64,000 bases of DNA, taken from Euglena gracilis. Lineage: Eukaryota; Euglenida; Euglenophyceae; Euglenales. The DNA lies in the NCBI GenBank assembly GCA_039621445.1, contig CP154955.1, positions 5,074,785 through 5,138,784 of the forward strand, read 5' to 3'. How positions within the stretch are numbered: the stretch's first letter is position 1; every line of letters begins with the position of its first letter. A model generated the notes under the pieces. The model saw only the letters and a list, made by a program, of their open reading frames with translations. It searched no databases and was not told the origin of the DNA. Both the position numbers and the translations under genes were made by a program. This document shows positions 23,841 to 32,199 of this stretch, piece by piece.

Positions 23841-25037
23841 GAAGGAGTTGTTTACAACTCTTCACGACTCCAACAGGAAGGGGTGCGGAGTGCACTCGTT
23901 GTGAGGAGGGGGCGAGCGAGGGGACCGTTGTGGTTCAGGGTCCCCCCCCCCTCAGGGGGCTGTGCCGTTCAGGTTCGTTTTATGGCCAAGGTTGGGTCAA
24001 ATGTTCTGCTTTGCGTAGTTGGGTCTGTGCGGGGTCTGGTGTGTTGTCCCCCCTCCCAGCCCGCCTAGGGCTGTTTGGCGTTGGGGGGGGGGGGAGGCGC
24101 TGTTGTGAACCAAGCGCCAGCCACGGTTAAAATTCTCAGGAAATTCTTATTCCCAGGCCAGGTGAGTTGTTTTGTCACGGTCAGGCTCCTAGACAGCCTT
24201 TTTCGGTTCGGTTAGCCAATGCGGTGTCTAGGCTTGGTGTCTGTTCGGTGGGGGGTGGGTCCAGCTGGGGCCTTCCAGCCCCCCCCCCCAGGCCAAGCGG
24301 TCAGGCTCCGGCCGGGGACGAATTTTAATAAAAATCAGGTGAAGACTGGGTTTCGGTTAAAAATCAGGCTGGGTCAAGGACAATGGTTTTTTTTGTATTT
24401 TTGATGTTTTTCTGGGGGGTAGGCTGGTTTGTGCGAGGTCAGGTGCTGTGGAGGGTCCCCGCCCCCCCCCCCCTCCCCAGGCCTGTGGTTCGGGGACGGC
24501 CAGGTCCGAGTTTTTTGGTCAAAGTCAGGTTCCCCTTCCACCGTTTGCCCAGTTTGGCTGACTGCTACGGTTGGGGTTGGGGGCTGTGTTTTGTTTTTAC
24601 AAGTAGGCTGGCCAGGTCCAGGGGTGAAGGTTCGTTCTCCCCGGGGGGGGGTCCCAACCACCAACAACAACGATGAAGAATTGAAGAATGGATTGATTGG
24701 CAGAAGAGAGGCACTTGAGGGTCGGGTCGGGTCTTGTTCAGGTCCGTTGGGCTGGTTCGAGTTGGGCTGGCCAGCGGTTCGGGTTCAGGTGGACTGGCCA
24801 GGGGGCTGCCCAGGCCCGTTTTGTCGTTGTCAGTCAGGCAGGTTTCGTCAGTGGTGTACAGGTTCATGTCGGACTTGGGTGTGCAGCTTGAAAATTCGGT
24901 CAGGTTCGTAAATCAGCTCGGAAATTCGGTCGTGAAGTCCATTTCAGGTTTGTCAACTGTTTTCGAGTCCCACCGCAAGGCTCTGAGTATACAGGCGGGG
25001 CCCGTGGGGGCACCCGCGCCTTGCAGGGGGGGGGGGG
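23841..25037 (-). other. Long 3' untranslated region of the gypsy element
   Basis: About 1.2 kb between the last plausible frame and the polypurine tract. G- and C-rich on alternating strands with runs of 8 to 12 C or G. AGGTTGGGTT-, CAGGTC- and TTCGGT-like repeats dominate. No domain is recognised in any frame. Confidence 0.5.
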
Positions 25038-25044
25038 TCACCGT

Positions 25045-25587
25045 TTACAAGCCCAGCAACTCCTCCACCCACCACTGATTCTTGGTAGGGGTGTCGGGGC
25101 TGGAGGGGGCCTTGGGTTGCGGTGAGGGGGGTCGTGGGCTGCGGGGGGGTGTTGCTGGGGGGCTGTCCAGGGGCAGCGATACCCCCCGGAAACTGCCCGG
25201 GCTGGAGCAGACTGAGCGTCTCCGCCGCCGCGGAGGGCTTGGTGGCTCCGGCTGTGGGGGGTTCGGGCTAGGGCTCCGCTGTGGGGGTGGCTGTGGAGGC
25301 ACGTGAGGGGCTTGAGGTGAGGGTTGTCGTGGGGGTTGGTATGGAGGTGGGGGGCGGTATGGTGGTGGGGGTGGCCTCGTTTGCGTTGGTGTTGAAGTTC
25401 GGAGGCATAGGGGGGAAGGAAGTTGAGCCTCAAGGGCACGTAGGGGTGGGGGTAGTATGGTGGGGATGGTGAAGGGGGCTGGTCGAGGTTGGTGTGGGTG
25501 GTAGGGTTGGGGTTGGTGACGGGGTCGTTGGGGGTGGCGACGTGGCGGCATCTGTGAGAGAGCGCAGGGGTATGCGACATGCGTCAC
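25045..25587 (-). CDS. Possible Pro-rich C-terminal tail after the chromodomain
   Basis: A 180-codon minus frame overlapping the end of the chromodomain frame by four bases. Extremely proline-rich (PPPPPYRPPPPYQPPRQP), followed by an Arg run and ending WWVEELLGL. A second frame over the same DNA is also open, so openness alone is weak evidence. If translated it would be a disordered tail of the integrase polyprotein. PPPY motifs are noted but their role is unknown. No start codon is supported; a frameshift from the chromodomain frame would be needed. Confidence 0.35.
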   Translation of the reverse strand: MTHVAYPCALSQMPPRRHPQRPRHQPQPYHPHQPRPAPFTIPTILPPPLRALEAQLPSPLCLRTSTPTQTRPPPPPYRPPPPYQPPRQPSPQAPHVPPQPPPQRSPSPNPPQPEPPSPPRRRRRSVCSSPGSFRGVSLPLDSPPATPPRSPRPPSPQPKAPSSPDTPTKNQWWVEELLGL

Positions 25588-25928
25588 TCCATCCCATCAA
25601 GCAACTCTCTCACATCCACAGCCAGGTCCCGTTTCTTGCAATATTGGACCACATCTTTGTTTGTTCGGAGGAAGAAGTGGTTCAGGGGTTCCCACTGAGT
25701 ATCAGATGGGTCCCAGTTTTTCCACTGAATCAAAAATTGAAGTTTTCCGTCTTTTCTGCGGTGGTTCACTACTTTTTTCAACCTCCCACTCGTCCGGTCC
25801 GACCTCCAACTCCTGTGCCTTGCCCGACCAAAAGTAGAGGGGGACAGGGGTCGTGTTGTAGAGGTCCTCCACGTGGGGTTTGAGTTGTGAACGGTGGGCA
25901 GGTTGTCGGTTTCCAGGTCGTAGTTCAA
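25584..25928 (-). CDS. Chromodomain at the integrase C-terminus
   Basis: From about 25780 down, the minus frame reads KVVNHRRKDGKLQFLIQWKNW then DTQWEP, a classic chromodomain (basic beta strands, aromatic W, WEP). Its first strand, EWEVEK, is in the preceding integrase frame. The two frames meet at a run of six A (sense) near 25775, and losing one A would join them. In chromoviruses this domain binds methylated histone tails and steers integration to heterochromatin. The aromatic cage looks at least partly present. The first 50 codons before the domain are out-of-frame sequence. Confidence 0.8.
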   Translation of the reverse strand: MNYDLETDNLPTVHNSNPTWRTSTTRPLSPSTFGRARHRSWRSDRTSGRLKKVVNHRRKDGKLQFLIQWKNWDPSDTQWEPLNHFFLRTNKDVVQYCKKRDLAVDVRELLDGME

Positions 25929-26145
25929 CCACGTAGGAGTGTTGTCCTACCCGTTCCAACACCACCGCAGGTCCTTTCCACTTCGGTTCGAGTTTGTCGG
26001 TACCAGGTGTCTTCTCGGGTACCAGGTTTATCTTTCGGGTTGATACCAGACTTTGGAACCGATTTCCAAGGCAGGTGGTTCTCTGCGTTTTTGGTTCACC
26101 GTTTTCAGCCCGTTCACGCTGTTTTTCGTTCAGGACCAGGCTCAC
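25702..26145 (-). CDS. Integrase C-terminal (GPY/F-like) domain
   Basis: The frame contains KLEPKWKGPAVVLERVGQHSYVVEL, a GPY/F-type small barrel that follows the integrase core in gypsy elements and contributes DNA binding. VSLVLNEKQRERAENG directly continues the core domain of the next frame upstream after a +1 shift near 26130. The frame ends 3' in the first strand of the chromodomain (EWEVEK), then runs into an alternative frame. Confidence 0.8.
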   Translation of the reverse strand: MSLVLNEKQRERAENGEPKTQRTTCLGNRFQSLVSTRKINLVPEKTPGTDKLEPKWKGPAVVLERVGQHSYVVELRPGNRQPAHRSQLKPHVEDLYNTTPVPLYFWSGKAQELEVGPDEWEVEKSSEPPQKRRKTSIFDSVEKLGPI

Positions 26146-28336
26146 CCACTGGTCTTGTTCCCTTCATCCTTCCCAAGCACATTGAGGCCCCTTCCGCTTC
26201 CTTTTGTGGTTGGTATGGTAATCCCGCCAGCGGTCTGTGCCTGCCAAACACAATTTCGTACGGTGACAATCCCGTTTCACCTGGGACGTCGTGTAGGGCC
26301 CTCAAGGCGTTCGGTAGGAGTTCAACCCAGGGTACCCCTTTTTCAGCAGCCAGTTTTGCCAGTTTTCGGAGGACTTGTTGACCCGCTACCTCAGCCCGTC
26401 CGTTGGCTTGGTGGTGGTATGCCTGCCCGTACGCCACACGGACCCCGTGGGCAGCACACAGTGTTTTCCACCAACCGGCTGTGAAGTGGGAGCCCCGGTC
26501 GGAGCTCACCACCGAGGGTATCCCAAAAATTCCCCACTGTTTGTACAGTGCGTTTCCAACCTTTTCTGCTGTAAGGCACTTGGCCATGTAGGGGCTTGCA
26601 CCCATCCTCCCACTCGGCCTGTACACACACAACGCTAACGTGTCGTATTTTTTTTCTTCATTGGTGGTTTCAGGTAGTGAGAACAAATCGATGGCAACAC
26701 TGTCCATCAGGTGTGCAGGAATCGGTGTCGGTTCAATGGGGCACTTGTATGGTAGGTGGCTGGGTTCTGTGGCTTGGCAGGTTTCACACATGGTCATCAT
26801 TTTGCCTGTCAGTTTTTTTGCATCCTGATGGTCCGCAAACGCAAACCACCTCCCCATCTGGTCCCACAGTCGGGTTGACCCTGGGTGCCCGGCTGTTTCG
26901 TGATGTTCCCGAATTACATTTCCAGTCAACCCACTTGGTACACACAGGAGACCGTTTTTGTAGAGCCTGCCGTTGTCGAATCGGTACCCGTCAGGCCAGT
27001 TTTTGAACCCCGTTTCCTTCAGGTCCTTGAGCACAGGTCCCCACCTTGGGCAACTTTCGTACTCGTTCTTCCATTCCCTGTCCATCACCCCTTTCGGTTC
27101 CCCCTGTTGAAGCTCCGGGGCGTGCACTCCCCTTGATGGAGGTCCAACGGGTGTCCCCGTTGAGGATGACGCACCTTGCGCGTCCTGTTGTTTTGTTGAG
27201 TCGGTTGTTGTTAGGGGTTCCACAAGGTCCTCTTCCAGGGGTCTTCGCCTTGGTGGGTCTTCCTCAGTGGATGGTCCCTCGGCCGTGTTTGAATTTTCTG
27301 GGGTTTTGTTTTTTGGTTGGTCTGGTCGGATCAGGTTTCCCGCCTCATCCTCGGTCTCCCTTGGGGTTGCCTCAGCCAGTTTTTTGCTTGGTTCCACCAC
27401 AGTCGTTTCCTTCACAACCCATTTCTTTGTCGTTTTTGCAGGTTTTTGAGGTGTTTTTGAAATTTTTTGAGGGGTGTCATCATTTTCCGTTGAACCAGGC
27501 ACTGTGGGCGAATCTTCACCCGTTTTGGCTCCCCCCCTTGTTGTGACGGCCACAGTGACGGGTTCCTGAAGCTGTTTTTGTGCCTGTGTCAGGTCTGCCA
27601 CGTTGATCACCATACAAGTTTTCTGTTCCTTTTCCTCCTGTTTGATGATTTCTTTCATGAGTCGGTCGTCCTCCTCACTCCCGTGGATACTCACGTCGGC
27701 GAATGCCTGTGAGGCGGGGTAGGCCCACCTACTCAAGGCATCGGCGACCGTGTTGTCTTTGCCAGGTACGTATGCAACGGTTATGTCGAACCGCGAAAGC
27801 AGTTCGTGCCACCTAGCCCTACGTCCAGCTGGTCCACTGGGGGTGTCCAGCGCCTCCGTTGCCCATGCCTCAATGGACTTGTGGTCCGTCAACACCAGTA
27901 CCGGTTGCATTCCTATCCAGGAAGCCCATTTTTGCAGGGCCAGGATCACTGCGTAGGTCTCCTTCTCCCTAGGAGACCACGAGCGAACCTGCCCAGGTGT
28001 CAGTTTTCGTGAACAGAAAGCTACGGGTACTGTTTTTTTGGTCATGGCTGTTGTTGGGTCTGGTTTTTCTGCAGTGTCCTCCGCAAATTGTTCCAGAGCC
28101 GCACCTACGGCTCTGCCACTTGCATCCACCCTGAGTATGAACGGTTTGTCTGGGTTCACTGTTTGCAGTTTCAGGCTTCCGAGCAGTTTTTCTTTGATGG
28201 TCTGGAAGGCTGTTCGTTCCTTTTCACCAAAAAACACAGGTGTCAGGCTTCCTTTCTTCCCCTGTCCTTTTTTAACCTTCAGTTTTTCCATCAGATCTGC
28301 AGCCAAGTCCGCATACCCCGGGATGTATGAGGCCAT
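26114..28336 (-). CDS. RNase H and integrase core of the gypsy element
   Basis: Reads from the end of RT (IPGYADLAADLMEKL) through RNase H to the integrase core. RNase H keeps the acidic residues in LRVDASG, SPREKETYAV, LTDHKS and TVADALSR. A long hydrophilic linker (27600-27050) follows. The integrase zinc module is HHETAGHPG...CETCQATE, and the core has the D of AIDLF (near 26690), the D of SSDRG (26500) and the E of NGRAEV (26395), so the DDE triad is complete. RNase H degrades the RNA template and integrase inserts the cDNA. Separated from RT by the poly(A) tract at 28339 and from the integrase C-terminus by a +1 shift. Confidence 0.9.
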   Translation of the reverse strand: MASYIPGYADLAADLMEKLKVKKGQGKKGSLTPVFFGEKERTAFQTIKEKLLGSLKLQTVNPDKPFILRVDASGRAVGAALEQFAEDTAEKPDPTTAMTKKTVPVAFCSRKLTPGQVRSWSPREKETYAVILALQKWASWIGMQPVLVLTDHKSIEAWATEALDTPSGPAGRRARWHELLSRFDITVAYVPGKDNTVADALSRWAYPASQAFADVSIHGSEEDDRLMKEIIKQEEKEQKTCMVINVADLTQAQKQLQEPVTVAVTTRGGAKTGEDSPTVPGSTENDDTPQKISKTPQKPAKTTKKWVVKETTVVEPSKKLAEATPRETEDEAGNLIRPDQPKNKTPENSNTAEGPSTEEDPPRRRPLEEDLVEPLTTTDSTKQQDAQGASSSTGTPVGPPSRGVHAPELQQGEPKGVMDREWKNEYESCPRWGPVLKDLKETGFKNWPDGYRFDNGRLYKNGLLCVPSGLTGNVIREHHETAGHPGSTRLWDQMGRWFAFADHQDAKKLTGKMMTMCETCQATEPSHLPYKCPIEPTPIPAHLMDSVAIDLFSLPETTNEEKKYDTLALCVYRPSGRMGASPYMAKCLTAEKVGNALYKQWGIFGIPSVVSSDRGSHFTAGWWKTLCAAHGVRVAYGQAYHHQANGRAEVAGQQVLRKLAKLAAEKGVPWVELLPNALRALHDVPGETGLSPYEIVFGRHRPLAGLPYQPQKEAEGASMCLGRMKGTRPVGEPGPERKTA

Positions 28337-28338
28337 AT

Positions 28339-28379
28339 AAAAAAAAAAAAAAAAGAAAAAAAAAAAAAAAAAAAAAAAA

Positions 28380-28422
<43 letters not shown>
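28339..28422. repeat. Poly(A) tract, 84 nt, inside pol
   Basis: All A except a G at 28355 and a C at 28380. It interrupts the conserved RT end: the frame before it reads AFLGFPN and the frame after it resumes at YIPGYADL, where gypsy RTs normally have FLGxxNYYRRFIPG with no gap. It introduces a run of Phe codons on the sense strand and a frameshift. Confidence 0.9.
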
Positions 28423-28426
<4 letters not shown>

Positions 28427-30062
28427 GGGAATCCCAGGAATGCCCGCAGGAATGTGACCGTTTTTTGTTCCTCCAATTTTTCCAAGGCCATCAGTTTTCC
28501 AGGTGCAGGTTTTCGTTGTCCACCACCCAGCACGTGTCCACAGAATTCCACCTCCTTCACAAAAAAATTGCATTTCTTGATGTCTGCCACGTGTTGCTGT
28601 TTTTTCAGTGCCTCCATCACCCTTCTGATGTCCTTGTCGTGTTGTTCGAGGGTTTTGTCTTCAGTTCCCTGCCACATGGTACCTACGATGATGTCGTCCG
28701 CGTATGGGTTTGCAATGTCTTGTACCTCCTCCAGGCTGTACTCGATCACCCTCTGGAAAATCGGTACACCGTTTTTCATTCCCATGACCACCACTCTCCA
28801 CTGTTTTGTTCCCTTAGGTGTGCTGCAGCAGGTGTAGGGTCTGGACTCTGTTCTCAGTGGCACCTGGTGGAAGGCGTCTTTCAGGTCCAGTACACTGTAC
28901 ATGGCCCGTTGTCCTTGTTGAACTAGGATGTCTTCTATCCTAGGGAGGGGATGGGCGTCTGTGATTGTTGCCTCGTTCAGTGCTCTGAAATCCACCACCC
29001 CTCTCCATTTTCCAACCTTTTTGGCCACCACGAACGTGGGGCTGGACCAGTCACTCCTCCCGTCTTCCACTTTCAGGTCCCTAACCCATTCGTCCACCAT
29101 GTCGATGAGTGCCTGTCGGCGTTCTCCTGTCATGTGGATGGGTCTTTGTTTTTTCGCCACTGTTCCAGGTTTCAGTTCGATTTTCCCATAACCCAGTGGT
29201 CCGCGTTCTGGGGGGTCTGGGTAAATTTTGTCTCGCAAGACCACTCCTTCATAGTCCTGCCGCAGTTTTTTCACCAGTTCAGCCACCCTTTCGCCTTGTG
29301 TTTCCTGTCCTTCTGGCACCACCACAACACCGTGTACCCTGTCAGATTTCTTTGCCGATTTCTGAAGTTGTTTTGCCAGGGTTTCCAGTGTTGTTTCGTC
29401 TTCAAACAGTTTTTCCTCGTCCTGGCCCGCTTCAGCAGGAATCTGCAAATTCATTGCCCGCACTGCCGAAATGTTTTTCTGAAGTTGGTGTATTTTCCGT
29501 TCCCTGTGTTTTTGTTCCTTCAGCTGGTGCCAACTGGACAGCAGCCGCAGTGGTTCACCTATGAGGGCCAGTGATTGTAGGTGTGGAAAAACCCCCAGTT
29601 GGTGTTGTTCCATCCACGGATACCCGAGGATGGCATCCACTTGGATGTCAGCGTCATGGAATGTTCCAATGGTGGACCATTCCCTTGTTCTGTCCGTGTT
29701 GTGCACCCGTGATGAAAACTGCAGTTCCAGTGTGACTTCGTGTAGTCCTCCTTCCATCCTTGTTCCGTCCGCTGTGATCAGGGCCAAGGGTTTTTGTGAA
29801 CGTCTGAAATTTTGTTGGGGAATCAGGTTCTTTTTCACCAGGTTTGCCTGTGCTCCCGTGTCAATCAGGGCCTGTAGGAACATTTTTTTGCCGTCCGGCA
29901 ACACAGCACGGACTTCAATGAGGAGTTGTTTTGCTTTTTCTGCTGATGACCTGCCCCAGCAGGAGTTTGGACACCGGTTCACACAGTCGTTTTGGAAGCC
30001 GAATGTTTTGGTCTGGTTCTGTTTTGTCAGTTGAATCTGGGTTTGGCTGTTGACCTGTCAGT
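28423..30062 (-). CDS. Aspartic protease and reverse transcriptase
   Basis: Open from about 30062; no start codon is needed if reached by frameshift from the methyltransferase frame, with which it overlaps by about 145 bp. A short Cys cluster (DCVNRCPNSCWGR, near 29960) precedes a retropepsin-like protease with the active site LIDTGAQANLV (near 29860), which would mature the polyprotein. RT follows from about 29230: WSSPTFVVAKK, VVDFRALNEATI, SVLDLKDAFHQVPL (first catalytic Asp) and PYADDI (28700), the YxDD box. All catalytic Asp are present. The frame ends in the poly(A) tract at the RT thumb/connection. Confidence 0.92.
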
Positions 30063-31219
30063 TCTGGGCTGGGCTGTGAGAGCATGTTTTGTCGTGCAGT
30101 CTGGGCAGGGCTGAGCGGTTGTTGCTGCGCGGCCTGGGCTTGGCTGGTTTGCCGTAGCCGTTCGTGGAACCCCGCCAGGTCCTGAATCAGTTGTTCTGGG
30201 ATCCTGAATTTTTTGAAGGCTGGAATGTTGTGTTTGTTGCTGAGTTTCACCAGGTGACCACCACCGTTCGGGTCAAGGTTCTTGCAGGTTTTTCCGTCAC
30301 ACCGTTTTGCTGGTACCTGCAGGATGTCAGGGCTGCCCCAGATTCGTGTTGGTTTTTTGTAACCCCAGTCTGTGTATTGACAGTAATCCACGTCAATGTA
30401 CGGGTACGGTTTCATGTAATCTCGTTTTCCCAGGTATCCGTACCTTGGGTTTTCCAACCACCATTTCTGCGGCTGCAGAAATTCCACAATTTCCAGGGCT
30501 TTCTTTGCAAGGCTGTCTCCTTTTTCCAGGTTTCTGGGTCTTGTCGTCAGGGCAATGCTGAATTCTGTGCAGGGAACTCCACACACCACCGTGTGGAATT
30601 CACCAGGTTTGAAATGTTTTCTGAAGTCCCAGTCCAGTACGTCCACCTGGTAATCCGCTTTCCACCTGGGGTCTGAATCCACCGTCACCACCTCGAAACC
30701 CATTTTTTCATACACCTTGCTGACCGATTTTGTTCCACAGAACAGGTCCAGCATTTTTGGTTTTGGTTTTTCTGCTGTGGCCCGTTCTGGTGTCGCTGTG
30801 GCTGCCTCCTGCAGTTTTCTGATGTGTTTCTGTGGTTTTTCTGTCCCCAAGTCGGTTTTTTGTTCACCACCCTCCACCTCGTCCTCCACTGGTGGGTACT
30901 CGTGGGCTGTGCCGAACCTCACCTTGGATGTCGGGTGTAGGGGGGTGAAATGTTTGTGGAAACCTGGTAGGTACTTGCACCGTGTTTTGTGTCCGCATAC
31001 CAAAAACACTTCCACAGGCCACGGTGTATTCCTGCAGTTCTTGTCACCCTGTCCGAACAGTTTTGTTCCCGCTGGGATGAACATTGACATCACTGCCAGT
31101 TTTTTGATTTCCCTGTACCATCGTCTGTGGACCCATCTTGGTACCATGAGAAGTGCGTGGGCCTCGTCTGTTTGGATTTTTCTCACCACCTGTGAAATTG
31201 TGCTGAATGGGGGGTTCAT
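29915..31219 (-). CDS. C5 cytosine DNA methyltransferase-like domain fused after a Dam-like domain
   Basis: 434 codons from MNPPFS. Residues 1-110 are the C-terminal half of a Dam-like module: NPPF motif, then LMVPRWVHRRWYREI and IPAGTKLF. Residues 156-330 are a second, Rossmann-fold methyltransferase: motif I MLDLFCGTKSVSKVY (AdoMet binding), VVTVDSD (acidic residue after strand 2), motif IV VCGVPCTEFS with the nucleophile Cys217, motif VI WWLENP (residues 253-258), and KKPTRIWG (288-295) near the position of motif VIII. PC plus ENP rather than ENV resembles C5 enzymes of phages and large viruses. A linker rich in Gln and Pro leads to the protease frame. The role in the element is unknown; methylation of element or host DNA is an inference. 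Confidence 0.85.
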   Translation of the reverse strand: MNPPFSTISQVVRKIQTDEAHALLMVPRWVHRRWYREIKKLAVMSMFIPAGTKLFGQGDKNCRNTPWPVEVFLVCGHKTRCKYLPGFHKHFTPLHPTSKVRFGTAHEYPPVEDEVEGGEQKTDLGTEKPQKHIRKLQEAATATPERATAEKPKPKMLDLFCGTKSVSKVYEKMGFEVVTVDSDPRWKADYQVDVLDWDFRKHFKPGEFHTVVCGVPCTEFSIALTTRPRNLEKGDSLAKKALEIVEFLQPQKWWLENPRYGYLGKRDYMKPYPYIDVDYCQYTDWGYKKPTRIWGSPDILQVPAKRCDGKTCKNLDPNGGGHLVKLSNKHNIPAFKKFRIPEQLIQDLAGFHERLRQTSQAQAAQQQPLSPAQTARQNMLSQPSPELTGQQPNPDSTDKTEPDQNIRLPKRLCEPVSKLLLGQVISRKSKTTPH

Positions 31220-31638
31220 CCACTGCAGTTTTCCGTGCCAGTTTTTTTTTCAAAGGCATCAGTTCCATCTGGGCTGCCCGATCCCCCCCATTGCGGGAAT
31301 CTTTTGTTTTTTTCTGTTGCAAAGGCATCCAGCTGGGGCTGGACCCCGAAGTGTGAGAGAATTTCTGTCATTTTTTCTTCCTTCACGTGGTAGTTTTCAG
31401 ACACCCACCGTGAAGCTGCTCTGCCGAACCTGCAGCTGACCTGTTCCCTTTTCGGTTCTGGGCTGTGGAGTCGTTTTTTTGTCAGGATGTTTTTCTTTTG
31501 GGGTTTTTTCTTACCTCCCTTACCCAGTGTGTATGACCGCTGCGGCTCTGGACCTGGTTCCCTTGTTTTGTTTTGTTGTTTCGGTTGTGTCTGCAGAGAG
31601 TCGCCCCTCTCGTCCCCTGCACTCAGGCCGCAGCCCCT
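31216..31638 (-). CDS. N-terminal half of the Dam-like adenine methyltransferase module
   Basis: In frame with, and separated only by one TGA from, the Gly-Lys domain upstream. It has a basic linker, then HFGVQPQLDAFATEKNKRFPQW, a block typical of the Dam (phage N6-adenine methylase) family that also occurs in DIRS retroelements. DAFEKK is followed by a stop, but a one-base change in a run of nine A (sense, near 31250) puts the sequence in frame with LQWMNPPFS of the next ORF. So one module appears split by a homopolymer indel. Confidence 0.75.
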   Translation of the reverse strand, partial: RGCGLSAGDERGDSLQTQPKQQNKTREPGPEPQRSYTLGKGGKKKPQKKNILTKKRLHSPEPKREQVSCRFGRAASRWVSENYHVKEEKMTEILSHFGVQPQLDAFATEKNKRFPQWGGSGSPDGTDAFEKKTGTENCSG

Positions 31639-32199
31639 TCACTTCCGTTCTGCGTTTTGAACTGGCTGCCAGCGATTGCTGGAAGATGCTTCTGCCTTTG
31701 GCTGTCCCTGTGGCTGGTTGGCTGGCTCCTGTGAGTTGGTTTGCTGTGGCTGTGGTTCAGTTTTCGTCGCTGCTGGCTGTGGCTGTGGCTGCCCTTTGCC
31801 TTTTCCTTTCCCGCTCCCCTTCCCAGAATCGTATCCTTTCCCAGAGTTGTATCCCTTTCCTGAATCGTAGCCTTTGCCGTAATTCTGATTCCAGTTCTGG
31901 TTCCAGTTTTGCGTCGAACCCCAGTTTTGACCTTTCCCCTTTCCTTTGCCTTTGCCCCAGTCGTTCTGTCCCCAGTCTGACCAGTTGGTGTACCGTCCCT
32001 GGCCAGGCTGTTCTGAAACTGCCATGGGCACCTGCTGGCGTGGAGAAGGGGGTCTGGGTTTTTCAGGTGTTGGGGTTCGAGGTCCAGGGGAGTTGGGTCG
32101 GGATCTGGAAGGTGGTGTCCGACTTCTGGATTTTGTTTTCTCCTCCTCCTTGACTTCCCTGACGTAACCCCTGCGGTCCATCGACCGTGATGTTTTCAC
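31639..32199 (-). CDS. Gly-Lys-rich nucleocapsid-like domain
   Basis: About 186 codons, strongly basic: an Arg-Ser-Pro-rich stretch (SRSRTPPSRSRPNS), then GKGKGKGKGQNWG, NWNQNWNQNYGKG and repeated GKGYDSGKGYNS units, then a Gln-Pro tail. No CCHC knuckle. By position (after the CA-like domain) and charge it probably does the nucleic-acid binding of a nucleocapsid. It overlaps the preceding Gag frame by 137 bp with a +1 shift. It ends at TGA (31639-31641), after which the same frame stays open into the Dam-like module, so readthrough is possible. GKGKG repeats are common in dinoflagellate proteins. Confidence 0.7.
   Translation of the reverse strand: MKTSRSMDRRGYVREVKEEEKTKSRSRTPPSRSRPNSPGPRTPTPEKPRPPSPRQQVPMAVSEQPGQGRYTNWSDWGQNDWGKGKGKGKGQNWGSTQNWNQNWNQNYGKGYDSGKGYNSGKGYDSGKGSGKGKGKGQPQPQPAATKTEPQPQQTNSQEPANQPQGQPKAEASSSNRWQPVQNAERK

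Noticed and set aside
23780-25100. Several long plus-strand frames in the gypsy 3' region
   Set aside because: GC-rich, stop-poor DNA open in many frames, biased composition, and antisense to the element; no domain.
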